Shown here: positions 1-8,351 of the stretch, in pieces | Layout of the letters: every line of letters begins with the position of its first letter | Numbering within the stretch: the stretch's first letter is position 1 | Source: Bradyrhizobium erythrophlei | Lineage (GTDB): Bacteria; Pseudomonadota; Alphaproteobacteria; Rhizobiales; Xanthobacteraceae | Length of the DNA: 64,000 nucleotides | Reading direction: 5' to 3' | Assembly: GCA_900129675.1 (NCBI GenBank) | Contig: FSRD01000001.1 | Location: 8,545,501 to 8,609,500, forward strand | Made by a program: the position numbers and the translations under genes | The notes under the pieces: generated by a model | Told to the model about the DNA's origin: nothing | What the model saw: only the letters and a program-made list of their open reading frames with translations | Database searches by the model: none

Positions 1-691
1 AAACGGGAAAGCGGCGGTGAAGCGGTACAACGTCTATCGCAACAACGTGACCGTCAGTCTGATCGACGCGCTGGCGGCGATTTATCCTGCCGTCCAGCGC
101 ATTACCGGAGTGGAGTTCTTTCGTGCCATGGCGCGGTTCCATGTTCGAGAGACACCGCCGACCTCACCACTCCTGTTCGAATATGGCCGCGATTTTCCGG
201 CCTTCATCGAGACCTACGAATTTGCGCAGACCATGCCCTGGCTTGCCGACACTGCTCGCATCGAGAGAGCCTGGCTCGACGCGTATCACGCGGCTGACGC
301 CACTTCACTGGCACCCGATCGACTCGCGTCTGTTCCGCCGGACCGCCTAGCCGACCTTACGTTCGTCCGTCATCCGGCGACACACATCGTCAGGTCCGAA
401 TACGCAGCACTCACGATCTTTTCGGCAAATCGCAGCGCGGACTCCGTCGGCCAAATCAATGCTGCCGAGCCAGAAGACGCCCTGATCACTCGAGCCGAGA
501 ACGAGGTCGAGGTTCGTCACCTTCCCGATGGGGGGGCGATATTCTTTACGGCGCTAATGGAGGGCAAGACGCTCGATCATGCAGCAAACGCTGCTTTGGA
601 GGTCGTAGCCACTTTCGACCTTTGTGCCAGCATCTCAGGCATGTTGGCTGCCGGCGCTTTTGTCGCTGCCGAATTCGGAGACGAGCCATGA
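1..691 (+). CDS. DUF2063 (BufC/GigB/HvfC-like) protein, 5' partial
   Basis: The reading frame is open to the left edge, so the start lies outside the window; a GTG at 17 is only an internal candidate. The first visible residues include RYNVYRNNV, the conserved opening of the DUF2063 domain (RxxVYRNNV). Proteins of this family partner an MNIO (DUF692) enzyme that modifies small metal-binding peptides (bufferins; gig operon in Cupriavidus). This role is known for the family and is not shown here. The gene overlaps the next one by ATGA at 688-691, so the two are probably translationally coupled. The MNIO enzyme and precursor peptide would be expected to the left of the window. Confidence 0.8.
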   Translation, partial: NGKAAVKRYNVYRNNVTVSLIDALAAIYPAVQRITGVEFFRAMARFHVRETPPTSPLLFEYGRDFPAFIETYEFAQTMPWLADTARIERAWLDAYHAADATSLAPDRLASVPPDRLADLTFVRHPATHIVRSEYAALTIFSANRSADSVGQINAAEPEDALITRAENEVEVRHLPDGGAIFFTALMEGKTLDHAANAALEVVATFDLCASISGMLAAGAFVAAEFGDEP

Positions 692-1209
692 CCGCTATAG
701 ATCAACCCTTGGCCAGCATTGACAGATTCCGCGGGATGGCCCTTTTGACCGACCGCGCCAGCCTGTTGGTCCGCACGATCGCACAACCGTCCTTGGCCCA
801 GCTGTTACTTCGCGTCGGGCTGGCTGTGCCGTTCTGGCGCTCGGGCATTCTCAAATGGGATGGCTTCTTGCAGTTGAGCGACACTGCGGTCACCCTGTTC
901 ACCGACGAATTCATGCTCCACCTTCCTGGAGGTCCCTACCCTTTTCCGGCCCCAACCGTGATGGCCTATCTGTCGGGCTGCGGGGAGATCATCTTCCCGA
1001 CCCTGCTTGTTCTCGGTTTCGTCACCCGGTTCGCTGCCTTGGGTTTGTTCTTCATGACGGTGATCGTTGAGCTTACCGTGCCGGACGGGTGGCCGGTCCA
1101 CATCACCTGGGCTGCGATGGCCCTGGGGATCATGGCATGGGGACCAGGTCGCATATCAATCGACTACGTCATCCGCCGTTTGTTGGGCCTCCCGACGACG
1201 ATTCGGTGA
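688..1209 (+). CDS. DoxX-family membrane protein
   Basis: A 173-residue protein with about four hydrophobic segments and the DoxX layout: an LLRVGLAVPFWRSGILKW segment near residues 40-57, then repeated membrane spans ending in a short basic tail. The ATG overlaps the stop of the DUF2063 gene, which sets the start. DoxX proteins close bufferin/gig operons (GigT), so this is probably the last gene of a metal-stress operon. No terminator is obvious before the insertion sequence that starts 91 bases downstream. Confidence 0.8.
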   Translation: MTAIDQPLASIDRFRGMALLTDRASLLVRTIAQPSLAQLLLRVGLAVPFWRSGILKWDGFLQLSDTAVTLFTDEFMLHLPGGPYPFPAPTVMAYLSGCGEIIFPTLLVLGFVTRFAALGLFFMTVIVELTVPDGWPVHITWAAMALGIMAWGPGRISIDYVIRRLLGLPTTIR

Positions 1210-1300
1210 TCCGTGGCAGCTTGATCGAACATCCTTGAGGAAGGGCCCGCTGCTGCCGAAGTTCCTCGCGCAGAATGTCAATCGGCCTGGGGTCCCGACG

Positions 1301-2580
1301 CACGGCTCGGAACTCGGGTTAACGGGCCGAAAGGGCTGATTTTGCGTTGACGGCGGTTGGTGATTCCCTCGGTGCTTTGATTCGGCTGGAGCATCGAGAT
1401 GGACACGATCGTCGAGGACGAGAGCCCGCGGGCTCGTTTGGCGCTTCTTTTGAAGAACTTTTCCGAACTCGACGACGACCGGGAAGCGTGGCGGATTCTC
1501 TATCCGATTAAGGAGGTTCTGCTGCTGGTGACCTGCGCGACCATCGCCTCCTGCGATGATTTCGACGACATCGTCGCTTGGGGCGAGCATCATCTCGATT
1601 TCCTGCGGCGGTTTTCCGATTTCCATCATGGCATTCCGTGTGCGCGCTGGCTGCGCGACTTGGTGAACCGCATCGATCCGGTCCTGTTCCAACGCTGCTT
1701 CAATAGCTGGGTCGCCGCCATCTGGCCGGATCGGCACGATTTCATCGCCATCGATGGAAAGACGGCGCGCCGCACCCACGACCATCGCAAGGGGCTCAAG
1801 GCCCTGCACACGCTCAGCGCCTATGCCACCACCGCAAGACTGACCTTGGCGCAGCTCGGGGTTCCGGAGAAGACCAACGAGATTACCGCTATTCCCGAGC
1901 TTCTCGACCAGCTCGCCGAAGCCGGCCAGCTCGAAGGTGCCCTGGTCACCATCGATGCCATGGGCTGTCAGGTCGACATCGCCGACAAGATCGTGGCCCA
2001 CAAAGCCGATTACCTGCTGGCACTGAAGGGCAACCAGCCTACTCTGGAAGCCGATGTCGTGGACTACTTCCGCACTGCCCAGGCCAGCGAGCTGGTTACC
2101 AAAACAACCGTCGAGAAGGGTCACGGCCGCATCGAGACCCGCACCTACACCGCCTCGAAGGCGGTCGACTGGATCGTGTCCGAGCGCAGCTATCCCGGGC
2201 AACCGCGCTTCACCAACATCAAGACCATCGTCAAGGTCGACACCCGGACCGAACATGCCGATCGCTCGACCTTCGACACCCGCACCTACATCTGCTCCGC
2301 GCCGCTCGACATCGAACGCACTGCCAAAGGATGTCGCGGCCATTGGGGGGTGGAGAGCATGCACTGGCTGCTCGACGTCGAATTCGGCGATGATCTGTCG
2401 CGATACAGGACAGGCCATGGCGCCAAGAACATGGCCGTCGTCCGCCGCTTCGCTCTCGACCTCCTCCGCAACCACAAAACCACCGGAAGCATCAAGACCC
2501 GCAGAAAACGGGCAAGTTGGAGCGCCGATTTCCTGCTCCAGGTTCTCCAAATCAGCCGTTAACCCGGATTCCTTGCCGTG
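1301..2580 (+). mobile_element. ISAs1-family insertion sequence, complete
   Basis: The element is 1280 bp. Its ends match as inverted repeats: cacggctcgg at 1301-1310 against the reverse complement of 2571-2580, extending to about 25 bp with four mismatches and ending in gggttaacgg on both sides. The exact 10-bp sequence ggtcccgacg flanks it at 1291-1300 and 2581-2590. This is a target-site duplication of the size expected for ISAs1. It contains one full-length transposase gene. Confidence 0.92.
1399..2562 (+). CDS. ISAs1-family DDE transposase
   Basis: The 387-residue protein has the N-terminal IS4-associated region (LLKNFSELDDDREAWRILYP) and the DDE core seen in H-repeat/ISAs1 transposases. 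Landmarks are AIDGKTARRTHD near residue 120, VTIDAMGCQ near 183, KGNQPTL near 216, and HWGVESMHWLLDVEF near 315. It is intact, in frame and inside well-matched inverted repeats, so the element may still be active. ATG at 1399 is used. Confidence 0.93.
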   Translation: MDTIVEDESPRARLALLLKNFSELDDDREAWRILYPIKEVLLLVTCATIASCDDFDDIVAWGEHHLDFLRRFSDFHHGIPCARWLRDLVNRIDPVLFQRCFNSWVAAIWPDRHDFIAIDGKTARRTHDHRKGLKALHTLSAYATTARLTLAQLGVPEKTNEITAIPELLDQLAEAGQLEGALVTIDAMGCQVDIADKIVAHKADYLLALKGNQPTLEADVVDYFRTAQASELVTKTTVEKGHGRIETRTYTASKAVDWIVSERSYPGQPRFTNIKTIVKVDTRTEHADRSTFDTRTYICSAPLDIERTAKGCRGHWGVESMHWLLDVEFGDDLSRYRTGHGAKNMAVVRRFALDLLRNHKTTGSIKTRRKRASWSADFLLQVLQISR

Positions 2581-2655
2581 GGTCCCGACGCCGATCGGCG
2601 AGCTAAGCTATTGATCTGCCTAGCGGTGAAGGGGTCACTCTTGGACGCTTATTCG
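2581..2655. repeat. Copy A of a dispersed repeat with a palindromic core
   Basis: The stretch ggtcccgacgccgatcggc ... agctattgatc ... ggggtca ... gacgcttattc closely matches 8700-8780. The copy continues to the left of the insertion sequence at 1281-1300 (atcggcctggggtcccgacg), so the ISAs1 element split it. Its core (atcggcgt-gggg-tccc-gacgccgat in copy B) is close to a perfect palindrome. The origin is unclear; it could be the end of an older insertion sequence. Confidence 0.6.
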
Positions 2656-2842
2656 CATCGTTGATGACTTTGCAGCGAATCCCCGCTTTGGTCGTGATAC
2701 CCCAGTTCTCGATCTGCAGGTCGTGCGCCAACTCGGCGCCGTGATAGCGATCCGCTGTCGCCCGCGGACATTCGTTTCCGACAACGGCACCGGGTTAACC
2801 AGCATGGCGACGCGACGCTGGTTGCGCGGCCAGATAGAGTGA
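2654..2842 (+). pseudogene. IS3-family OrfB transposase remnant
   Basis: One open frame reads RIVDDF..., then a degenerate stretch, then VSDNGTGLTSMATRRW before a stop at 2840-2842. VDDF and VSDNGT(E)LTS(M) are hallmarks of the rve catalytic core of IS3-family OrfB proteins. Only about 62 residues survive, with no start and no C-terminal part. It directly abuts dispersed repeat copy A. Confidence 0.7.
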
Positions 2843-2975
2843 GGCATCCTCTTGATGAGCACACGCGTATGCCTCGGCCCCAAGCGGTGAGCGCGGACGA
2901 CCGCCCATCTTGAAATCCGCCGTTTGTCGGAATATTTCACTCAGAACGATGTTAGCCCATAAGGACTTATAAAAC

Positions 2976-3584
2976 GTGGCCCGTCCCCGCGAATTCGACT
3001 ATGACGATGTTGTAAGAAAGGCCACGCACCTGTTCTGGCGGCGGGGTTATCAGAACACGTCCATCGACGACATCGAGACTGCAACAGGGCTCACCAAAGG
3101 CAGCCTTTACAAGGCATTCGACAACAAACGCGATTTGTTCAAGAAATGCCTCGACCATTATATGGTCCGCGACTCCTACAAGGCGATTTTCCTGCGCATG
3201 GTCGATCGGCCTCTGATCGAAACCTACGCGCACCTCCTCGATTTGCTGATTGAGAGCGTCAACAACGACGCGAAGCGGCCTTGCGGCTGCCTGGCAACGA
3301 ACGTGATTCGTGAACTAAGCGCCTCCGACAGCGTGCTGGCCACGGAGGCATCCGAGGGCCTTGCTGGCATGCAACAGGCGATGGAATTTCGACTGAGCTG
3401 GGCGAGGGATAAGGGTGAGTTTAATCAAGATATCGACGTCAAGGCCCTGGCGTCTCTGATGATGGTGACGCTGCAGGGCATGGTTGTTCTGTCGACGTCC
3501 ACGAAGGATGCAGCGTCCATGCGACGTGCTCGCGATATGGTCGTCGGCATGCTGGAAAACAGCCGCCCTAAGCGTCACCAATAG
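2976..3584 (+). CDS. TetR/AcrR-family transcriptional regulator
   Basis: A 202-residue protein with an N-terminal TetR helix-turn-helix (residues about 1-50: AxxLFWRRGYQNTSIDDIETATGLTKGSLYKAFDNKRDLF) and a divergent C-terminal ligand domain. The start is GTG at 2976; MARPREFD is a typical TetR opening. It converges with the glyoxalase gene, the two ends overlapping by 10 bases. Its neighbours (glyoxalase, two glutathione transferases, PQQ dehydrogenase) make it the likely local repressor responding to a reactive electrophile or alcohol. This role is inferred. The palindrome at 5744-5758 is a candidate operator. Confidence 0.85.
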   Translation: MARPREFDYDDVVRKATHLFWRRGYQNTSIDDIETATGLTKGSLYKAFDNKRDLFKKCLDHYMVRDSYKAIFLRMVDRPLIETYAHLLDLLIESVNNDAKRPCGCLATNVIRELSASDSVLATEASEGLAGMQQAMEFRLSWARDKGEFNQDIDVKALASLMMVTLQGMVVLSTSTKDAASMRRARDMVVGMLENSRPKRHQ

Positions 3585-3970
3585 CGGCCGTGCCGCTCCA
3601 AGACCTCGATCTTGTATCCGTCGGGGTCTTGAATGAAAAAGAACCGCGCCATCAGCTTACCGTCACGGAGGAATTCCTTGACCTCTCCGGGCTCAAACCC
3701 GAGTCCCTTAAGCCGGTCGCGCTCGGCACCACAATTATCCACACATACGGCAAGATGACCGGATCCATCGCCGTGGGAGTACGGAGTCGCACGCCCTTTG
3801 TTGAGCGTCAGCTCGACTTCGAAATCATTCTCCGGATTACGCAGGTACACTAGCTCGAAATCATCGAAATCAAAATGACCAACGATCTTCAGGCCGAACG
3901 CCTTGTTGTAGAAATCGATCGCGCGTTCGATCTCGATGACGCGGATCATCACATGAATTATCTTGGCCAT
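3575..3970 (-). CDS. Glyoxalase I-like (VOC) protein
   Basis: A 131-residue protein with the lactoylglutathione lyase layout: HVMIRVxxxxRAIDFYNKAFGLKI at the N-terminus, an FELVYLRNPEN segment, SGHLAVCVDN in the middle, and a C-terminal ARFFFIQDPDGYKIEVLER where DPDGYxIE supplies a metal-binding Glu. GloA converts the hemithioacetal of glutathione and methylglyoxal. MAK at 3970 fits the family opening better than the longer frame. It lies 75 bases downstream of a glutathione transferase gene on the same strand, which supports a glutathione-dependent detoxification unit. Confidence 0.85.
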   Translation of the reverse strand: MAKIIHVMIRVIEIERAIDFYNKAFGLKIVGHFDFDDFELVYLRNPENDFEVELTLNKGRATPYSHGDGSGHLAVCVDNCGAERDRLKGLGFEPGEVKEFLRDGKLMARFFFIQDPDGYKIEVLERHGRYW

Positions 3971-4045
3971 CGTCAAATCTTTTTTGCAGTTATCGAAGTT
4001 TCTCCCGGCCCGATCGGCGATCGGCCATTGATCTTTCCGGTCCAA

Positions 4046-4741
4046 TCAGCGTCCGACGATTCCTTGGATCTTCGAGACCAATTTGCCGGTCTCCTGCTCA
4101 TCGGCGATGTTGTAGTGCACCACGTGCGGCACTGTTACGCCCTTGGCGCAACCCGGGCGCTTCTCGATTGCTGCCATCCAGCGACGTAGATTCGACACAT
4201 CGTCAACCGACACACCGGCCCAATTGTGAATCCGGCACCAGCTCCAATTCGCAATGTCGGCAATGGAGAAATCCCCGGCGAGCCATTCATGCCTGGCCAA
4301 TTGGACATCGAGAACGCGATAGAGGCGCTGTACCTCGTTCTGGTAGCGATCAATGGCGCCCTGTAGGCGCTCGGGAAAGTAACGGTAGAACACGTTGGCC
4401 TGCCCCTGCATGGGGCCCACGCCTCCGATTTGGAACATCAACCACTGAAGGACGCGCGACCGCGCTTTGGCTTCGGTCGGAAGGAGCCGGCCCGCCATCT
4501 CCGCAAGATAGATCATGATCGCACCTGATTCGAAGATCGCGAAGTCTCCCGCCGAGCGATCGACGATGACCGGGATGCGTCCATTCGGATTGAGCGCCAG
4601 ATAGAACGACGTCTTCTGCTCGCCCTTCATGATGTCGATTGGCACGACGTCATAGGGGATTGCCAGTTCCTCAAGCGTGCACGATGCCTTCCACCCGTTG
4701 GGCGTCGCCCAAGTGTAGAGATTGATTGCTGGCTCATTCAT
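4046..4741 (-). CDS. Glutathione S-transferase (YghU/GstA-like)
   Basis: A 231-residue protein. The N-terminal thioredoxin-like domain (INLYTWATPNGWKASCTLEELAIPYDVVPIDIMKGEQ) and the cis-proline glutathione-binding motif NGRIPVIVD with FESGAIMIYLAE are clear. The all-helical C-terminal domain follows, with LAGDFSIADIANWSW as the usual N-capping/hydrophobic staple region. It sits between the second transferase (139 bases upstream) and the glyoxalase and is probably co-transcribed with them. The substrate cannot be told from the sequence. Confidence 0.88.
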   Translation of the reverse strand: MNEPAINLYTWATPNGWKASCTLEELAIPYDVVPIDIMKGEQKTSFYLALNPNGRIPVIVDRSAGDFAIFESGAIMIYLAEMAGRLLPTEAKARSRVLQWLMFQIGGVGPMQGQANVFYRYFPERLQGAIDRYQNEVQRLYRVLDVQLARHEWLAGDFSIADIANWSWCRIHNWAGVSVDDVSNLRRWMAAIEKRPGCAKGVTVPHVVHYNIADEQETGKLVSKIQGIVGR

Positions 4742-4880
4742 TCGGGTTTTCCTGTTTCAGGTCGCATTAGTACCGTGCGGCCAAAGACGTGTCTCGTCCC
4801 TTGACGGCGCGGAAGGAAAAGCCCGCGGGGAGAGTGGCAACCGCATGCGGGTGCGACTCTCGTCCGCGAGTCCTGAGCAG

Positions 4881-5573
4881 CTAAGCGGCAACCGGCAGCG
4901 GCGTTCCGTCTGGCGCGTGCTTCGGCACGCTGTCGCGCACGCTGGGCCGTTTCTGCATCTCGTCGTACCAACGCTGGACATGCGGGGCATTGTCCGGAAT
5001 AGGCATATTGAGGGCAAGCCCGAAGTCGACAGTGACGATGGTTGTGATGTCAGCGACCGAGAACGTATCGCCGGCGACGAACCTGTTGTTGGCGAGTTGG
5101 GTGTTGAACTTCTGGTGGAAGTGAGCGACGCGCATCTTGCCGCGCTCGATCAGCGCGGAGATCTGCGGGACCTTCGCGTGGTAGCCGGGAAGGCCACGGT
5201 CGACGAAATTGGGATGGGAGTTCCGGAATATCTCGGCGTGGCCGATAAGGCCCTCGTCATAAGCGCGGCGCTCCCAGGCGCTGATCGTTGCCTTCTCAAG
5301 TGCCGTTCTCCCCATCAGCGCAGGCTGCGAATGGAGCGCTTCGAGGTAAGTCCAAATGGCGAGCGCTTCGCCGATCTGAGTGCCGTCCTCCAATTCCAGC
5401 ATCGGCACCATGTAGTGCCGATAGCGCGCCTCGAAGGACTCATTCAACGCGATTTTCGGAGTAATGCACTCCACCCGTTCGATTTCCAAGTCCTTCTCGA
5501 TCAGGAACATTCGAACGCGGCGAGCATTCGGCGCGAAGTCCCAATCATAGAGTTTCATTGATTTGAGCTTCAT
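4881..5573 (-). CDS. Glutathione S-transferase
   Basis: A 230-residue protein with an N-terminal MKLYDWDFAPNARRVRMFLIEKDLEIERV thioredoxin fold, a YMVPMLELEDGTQIGEALAIWTYLE glutathione site and a helical C-terminal domain with FVAGDTFSVADITTIV. The ATG at 5573 is preceded by AGGGAG at a good distance; a second ATG five codons on is also possible. It is the first gene of the minus-strand unit and is divergent from the PQQ dehydrogenase across a 403-base regulatory gap. It is only distantly similar to the neighbouring transferase, so it is not a recent duplicate. Confidence 0.88.
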   Translation of the reverse strand: MKLKSMKLYDWDFAPNARRVRMFLIEKDLEIERVECITPKIALNESFEARYRHYMVPMLELEDGTQIGEALAIWTYLEALHSQPALMGRTALEKATISAWERRAYDEGLIGHAEIFRNSHPNFVDRGLPGYHAKVPQISALIERGKMRVAHFHQKFNTQLANNRFVAGDTFSVADITTIVTVDFGLALNMPIPDNAPHVQRWYDEMQKRPSVRDSVPKHAPDGTPLPVAA

Positions 5574-5743
5574 GGTTTTCGATCTCCCTAGGAAAACACG
5601 TTTCGGTCTCGTGAGCGAAACGGTGCGCGGATTTTCTAATAGGCCTTCCCTCATTACGGCGGGAATCACCTTCTCGACGGGACAGCGACTCTTTCCTTCG
5701 CTAGGCAAGTCAACGTTGACCAAAGCCGCACGTTTGGAACCGT

Positions 5744-5758
5744 ACAGTTCCTAACTGT
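5744..5758. promoter_or_regulatory. Palindromic operator candidate
   Basis: ACAGTTCCTAACTGT is a perfect 6-bp inverted repeat around CCT, located between the divergent glutathione transferase and PQQ dehydrogenase genes. A related, less symmetric copy, AGTTCCTAATT, lies at 5832-5842. Placement and symmetry suggest a repressor site; the nearby TetR protein is the natural candidate. Confidence 0.45.
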
Positions 5759-5813
5759 GAAGCGCGATGTACCGACAGTCAAGCTATTTTTGAGTTTGTA
5801 TCCACGTTTTCGA

Positions 5814-5844
5814 TTGACAAAAGGAAATACATAGTTCCTAATTT
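5814..5844 (+). promoter_or_regulatory. Possible promoter of the PQQ dehydrogenase unit
   Basis: TTGACA at 5814-5819 is followed 19 bases later by TAATTT (5839-5844). The second AGTTCCTAATT motif (5832-5842) overlaps this -10-like box, which would suit repression. The spacer is longer than ideal, so the assignment is tentative. Confidence 0.35.
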
Positions 5845-5976
5845 TGGCGGCGCGGGATCGGCGGGCATCCGCTTCTCCGCGTATTCAATCGACCGCTCGA
5901 CGCGTCGGCGTCGCCGATGGAAATAAGATCAACGAAAACAGCGGCCGGCGACGCAACCGCCAGCCAAGGAGGAAAC

Positions 5977-7644
5977 ATGAAAAGGACCTGGATCGGTGCG
6001 AGATTCGCGCTCGCAGTCGGCATTGGTGTTGCCGTCACGACAATGATGGGAAAAACCGTTGCTGCTGAGGACAATCCGGCGGATTGGCCCTCGTATTATC
6101 GCGACAATTCCGGCTGGCGTTACAGTCCGCTCAAGCAAATCACCACAGCGAACGTCAAAGATCTAAAGGTCGCCTGGCTACATCAGCCTGGCGATATTCA
6201 GGACGGGCTTCAGTCGACACCAATTGTGGTCAACGGCGTCATCTACTACATCGCGGCTAACAACAATGTCTTCGCGGTAAACGGCAAAACTGGGGAGACA
6301 ATCTGGCACTACCAGCCGAAGCTCAACCCGATGATCAAGCAGACCTTCTGGGCCATGCGGAACCGAGGCGTCACGGTCGGCCACGGGATGGTCTACATCG
6401 GCACTGCCGACGGGCGCTATGTCGCGGTCGACCAAAAGACCGGCAAGGAACGCTGGCAGACGCAGATCACAGACTTCAAAAACTGCTGGGGCTGCAATTT
6501 CTCGGTCGCACCGCAGCTCGCCGGAGACATTCTCTTCTCCGGTCACACTGGTGGTGATTCACCCATTTCGGCGAAGATCTACGGGGTAAACGCTCTCACC
6601 GGCAAACTCGAGTGGACCTTCGACATCCTCAAGAACGATCAGAAAAGCTGGCCGGGCGACACCGGTAAATTCGGCGGCGGCGGAAGCTGGGGCGCGGGCG
6701 TATACGACGAGAAAACGGGCACCATCTACATCGGTACGGGCAACGCTGCGCCTGACTACTATCCGGAGGGTCGGAGGGGCGACAATCTTTATACCGACTC
6801 GATCTTGGCTCTCGACGCCAAGACGGGGAAGCTAAAGTGGTACCATCAGGAAGTACCCAATGACGCGTGGGACCACGACTCCACGTATGAGATCATGACG
6901 ATAAACCAAAGCGGCAAAGACAGGCTCGTTCACTTGAACAAGGGTGGCTTCGTCACCGTCCTGGATAAAGAGACCGGTAAGGTCGAGAAGGTTTGGAGGT
7001 TCGCTAAGAACGTTACGTGGGTCGATAACGTTGATCCAAAGACCGGCGCGCTGATCGGGCGTCACGAAGCAGTGACGACGAAAACAAGCTTGGAGTGCCC
7101 ATCTCCGCTCGGCGCTCGCAGCTGGCAGCACGCCGCCTACAATCCGAACACCAGGCTCTGGTACTCCAATGGGTGGGAGGTCTGTGCCAATGTGAAGTCT
7201 GGCGATCAGAACCCTGCTGAGGTCGGTCTCGCCGCCATGTACTTCGGCGCACCCGAATTCGAGATCGTCGCCCCTGCCGACGGACCCTCGGCCCGGCTCG
7301 ACGCACGAGATCCGTTCACCGGAGAGGTCAAATGGTCGGTCGAATACAAGAAGGTCCCCGGCATTTCGCCGGTGCTTACGACAGGAGGAGGCCTTGTGTT
7401 TAACGGCGACGCGCTCGGCAATTTCTATGCTTATGACGCAGCGACCGGCAAGGAGTTGTGGAAGCTCGCCGCTGGTTCCGGAATCCGATCGGGCCCCGTA
7501 AGCTACGAGGTCGACGGCGAGCAGTACATCCTGGTCGGGAGCGGTCTCGGCGGTCTCGCTCCCAACTTCGCTGTTGGAGCATTTCCCTCCATGGGCGGTC
7601 TGCCGAGTGGTGCTGTGTTGATGGCTTTGAAGCTCGGACACTGA
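5977..7644 (+). CDS. PQQ-dependent alcohol dehydrogenase, periplasmic, possibly lanthanide type
   Basis: A 555-residue quinoprotein. AAGGAGGAAAC immediately precedes ATG 5977. Residues 1-30 form a signal peptide ending in VAAED. The body shows the repeated tryptophan-docking motifs of the eight-bladed propeller (for example ALDAKTGKLKW, AYDAATGKELWKLAAGSG). A Cys pair, C-W-G-C, lies near residues 169-172 in place of the vicinal CC of methanol dehydrogenase. The catalytic Asp sits in AWDHDS; Asp299-His-Asp301 gives the D-x-D pattern reported for lanthanide-dependent XoxF/PedH enzymes, though I infer metal use only from that. It heads a unit with a cytochrome c and pqqA. Confidence 0.88.
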   Translation: MKRTWIGARFALAVGIGVAVTTMMGKTVAAEDNPADWPSYYRDNSGWRYSPLKQITTANVKDLKVAWLHQPGDIQDGLQSTPIVVNGVIYYIAANNNVFAVNGKTGETIWHYQPKLNPMIKQTFWAMRNRGVTVGHGMVYIGTADGRYVAVDQKTGKERWQTQITDFKNCWGCNFSVAPQLAGDILFSGHTGGDSPISAKIYGVNALTGKLEWTFDILKNDQKSWPGDTGKFGGGGSWGAGVYDEKTGTIYIGTGNAAPDYYPEGRRGDNLYTDSILALDAKTGKLKWYHQEVPNDAWDHDSTYEIMTINQSGKDRLVHLNKGGFVTVLDKETGKVEKVWRFAKNVTWVDNVDPKTGALIGRHEAVTTKTSLECPSPLGARSWQHAAYNPNTRLWYSNGWEVCANVKSGDQNPAEVGLAAMYFGAPEFEIVAPADGPSARLDARDPFTGEVKWSVEYKKVPGISPVLTTGGGLVFNGDALGNFYAYDAATGKELWKLAAGSGIRSGPVSYEVDGEQYILVGSGLGGLAPNFAVGAFPSMGGLPSGAVLMALKLGH

Positions 7645-7725
7645 GTTTGTGCCTAAGCGGCGGGGGTGAGAGTTCGCTCTCTCGCCCCTCACTATTCCAA
7701 CTATTGAGCATAACGGAAACAGAGC

Positions 7726-8157
7726 ATGTCGTACCGGGTCCGAATGTTGCCGCCCCGCCGCGGGCGGAAATCGCGAAGCCTTGGCGTTGTGATCGGGATG
7801 GGTCTTGCGTTAGCGGCGCTCTTGCCGCAAACTTCCGTCGCCGCAGCGTCGGATGAACCAGATCTGCCTCAGGCAGGCCAAGACATAATCGCAACACCCG
7901 GCTCTGTGGCGGACGGGCAGAAGCTCTTTGGGCTCAACTGCACCTACTGCCACGGGGCTCGAGGAGTTGGCGGCCGCGGCAAACCCTTGCAGTGCCGCGA
8001 CGATCTAACGGCTGCCACCATCTACCAGACCATCACAGAGGGACGCGACTCGGCGGGCTTGTTCATGCCGTCGTGGAACGGTTCGATCGCCGAGCCCGAT
8101 CGATGGAGGCTTGCCGCCTACATCCTTTCGCTTCGGAACTTGCCGAACTGCAAGTAA
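7726..8157 (+). CDS. Class I c-type cytochrome (electron acceptor of the dehydrogenase)
   Basis: A 143-residue exported protein. A basic N-terminus and a hydrophobic stretch (VVIGMGLALAALLPQ) form the signal peptide. A single haem site CTYCH begins at residue 72, and GLFMPSW supplies a likely axial Met. It lies 81 bases after the PQQ dehydrogenase on the same strand, the arrangement seen for XoxG/MxaG/ExaB-type acceptors. Its small size and single haem fit a soluble periplasmic shuttle to the oxidase. Confidence 0.87.
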   Translation: MSYRVRMLPPRRGRKSRSLGVVIGMGLALAALLPQTSVAAASDEPDLPQAGQDIIATPGSVADGQKLFGLNCTYCHGARGVGGRGKPLQCRDDLTAATIYQTITEGRDSAGLFMPSWNGSIAEPDRWRLAAYILSLRNLPNCK

Positions 8158-8252
8158 TGCCCATTGCATCGCAGCGAGGCCAGAGAAGCAATCCGACGTC
8201 ACCTCGCAGCCCAATCTCGAACGGCGAAATACGTAACCTTGGAGGAAGATCA

Positions 8253-8333
8253 ATGACCTGGAAAACACCGAAGATCGTTGAAGTGTCGGTTGGCATGGAG
8301 ATCAACATGTACGCCTGCGCAACACGCAAGTAA
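8253..8333 (+). CDS. pqqA: PqqA, precursor peptide of the PQQ cofactor
   Basis: A 26-residue peptide, MTWKTPKIVEVSVGMEINMY followed by ACATRK. It has the PqqA signature Glu-x-x-x-Tyr (E-I-N-M-Y), the two residues cross-linked by PqqE and excised to make PQQ. A strong GGAGGA lies 6 bases before the ATG. The peptide is 95 bases downstream of the cytochrome gene. No pqqBCDE genes lie in the window, so it may be an extra copy that raises precursor supply for the adjacent dehydrogenase. Confidence 0.9.
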   Translation: MTWKTPKIVEVSVGMEINMYACATRK

Positions 8334-8351
8334 GCGACCCGCAACGACCTG

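Noticed and set aside
1156..2550. Long open frame on the minus strand across the ISAs1 transposase
   Set aside because: It is the antisense shadow of a clear transposase and has no protein-like motifs.
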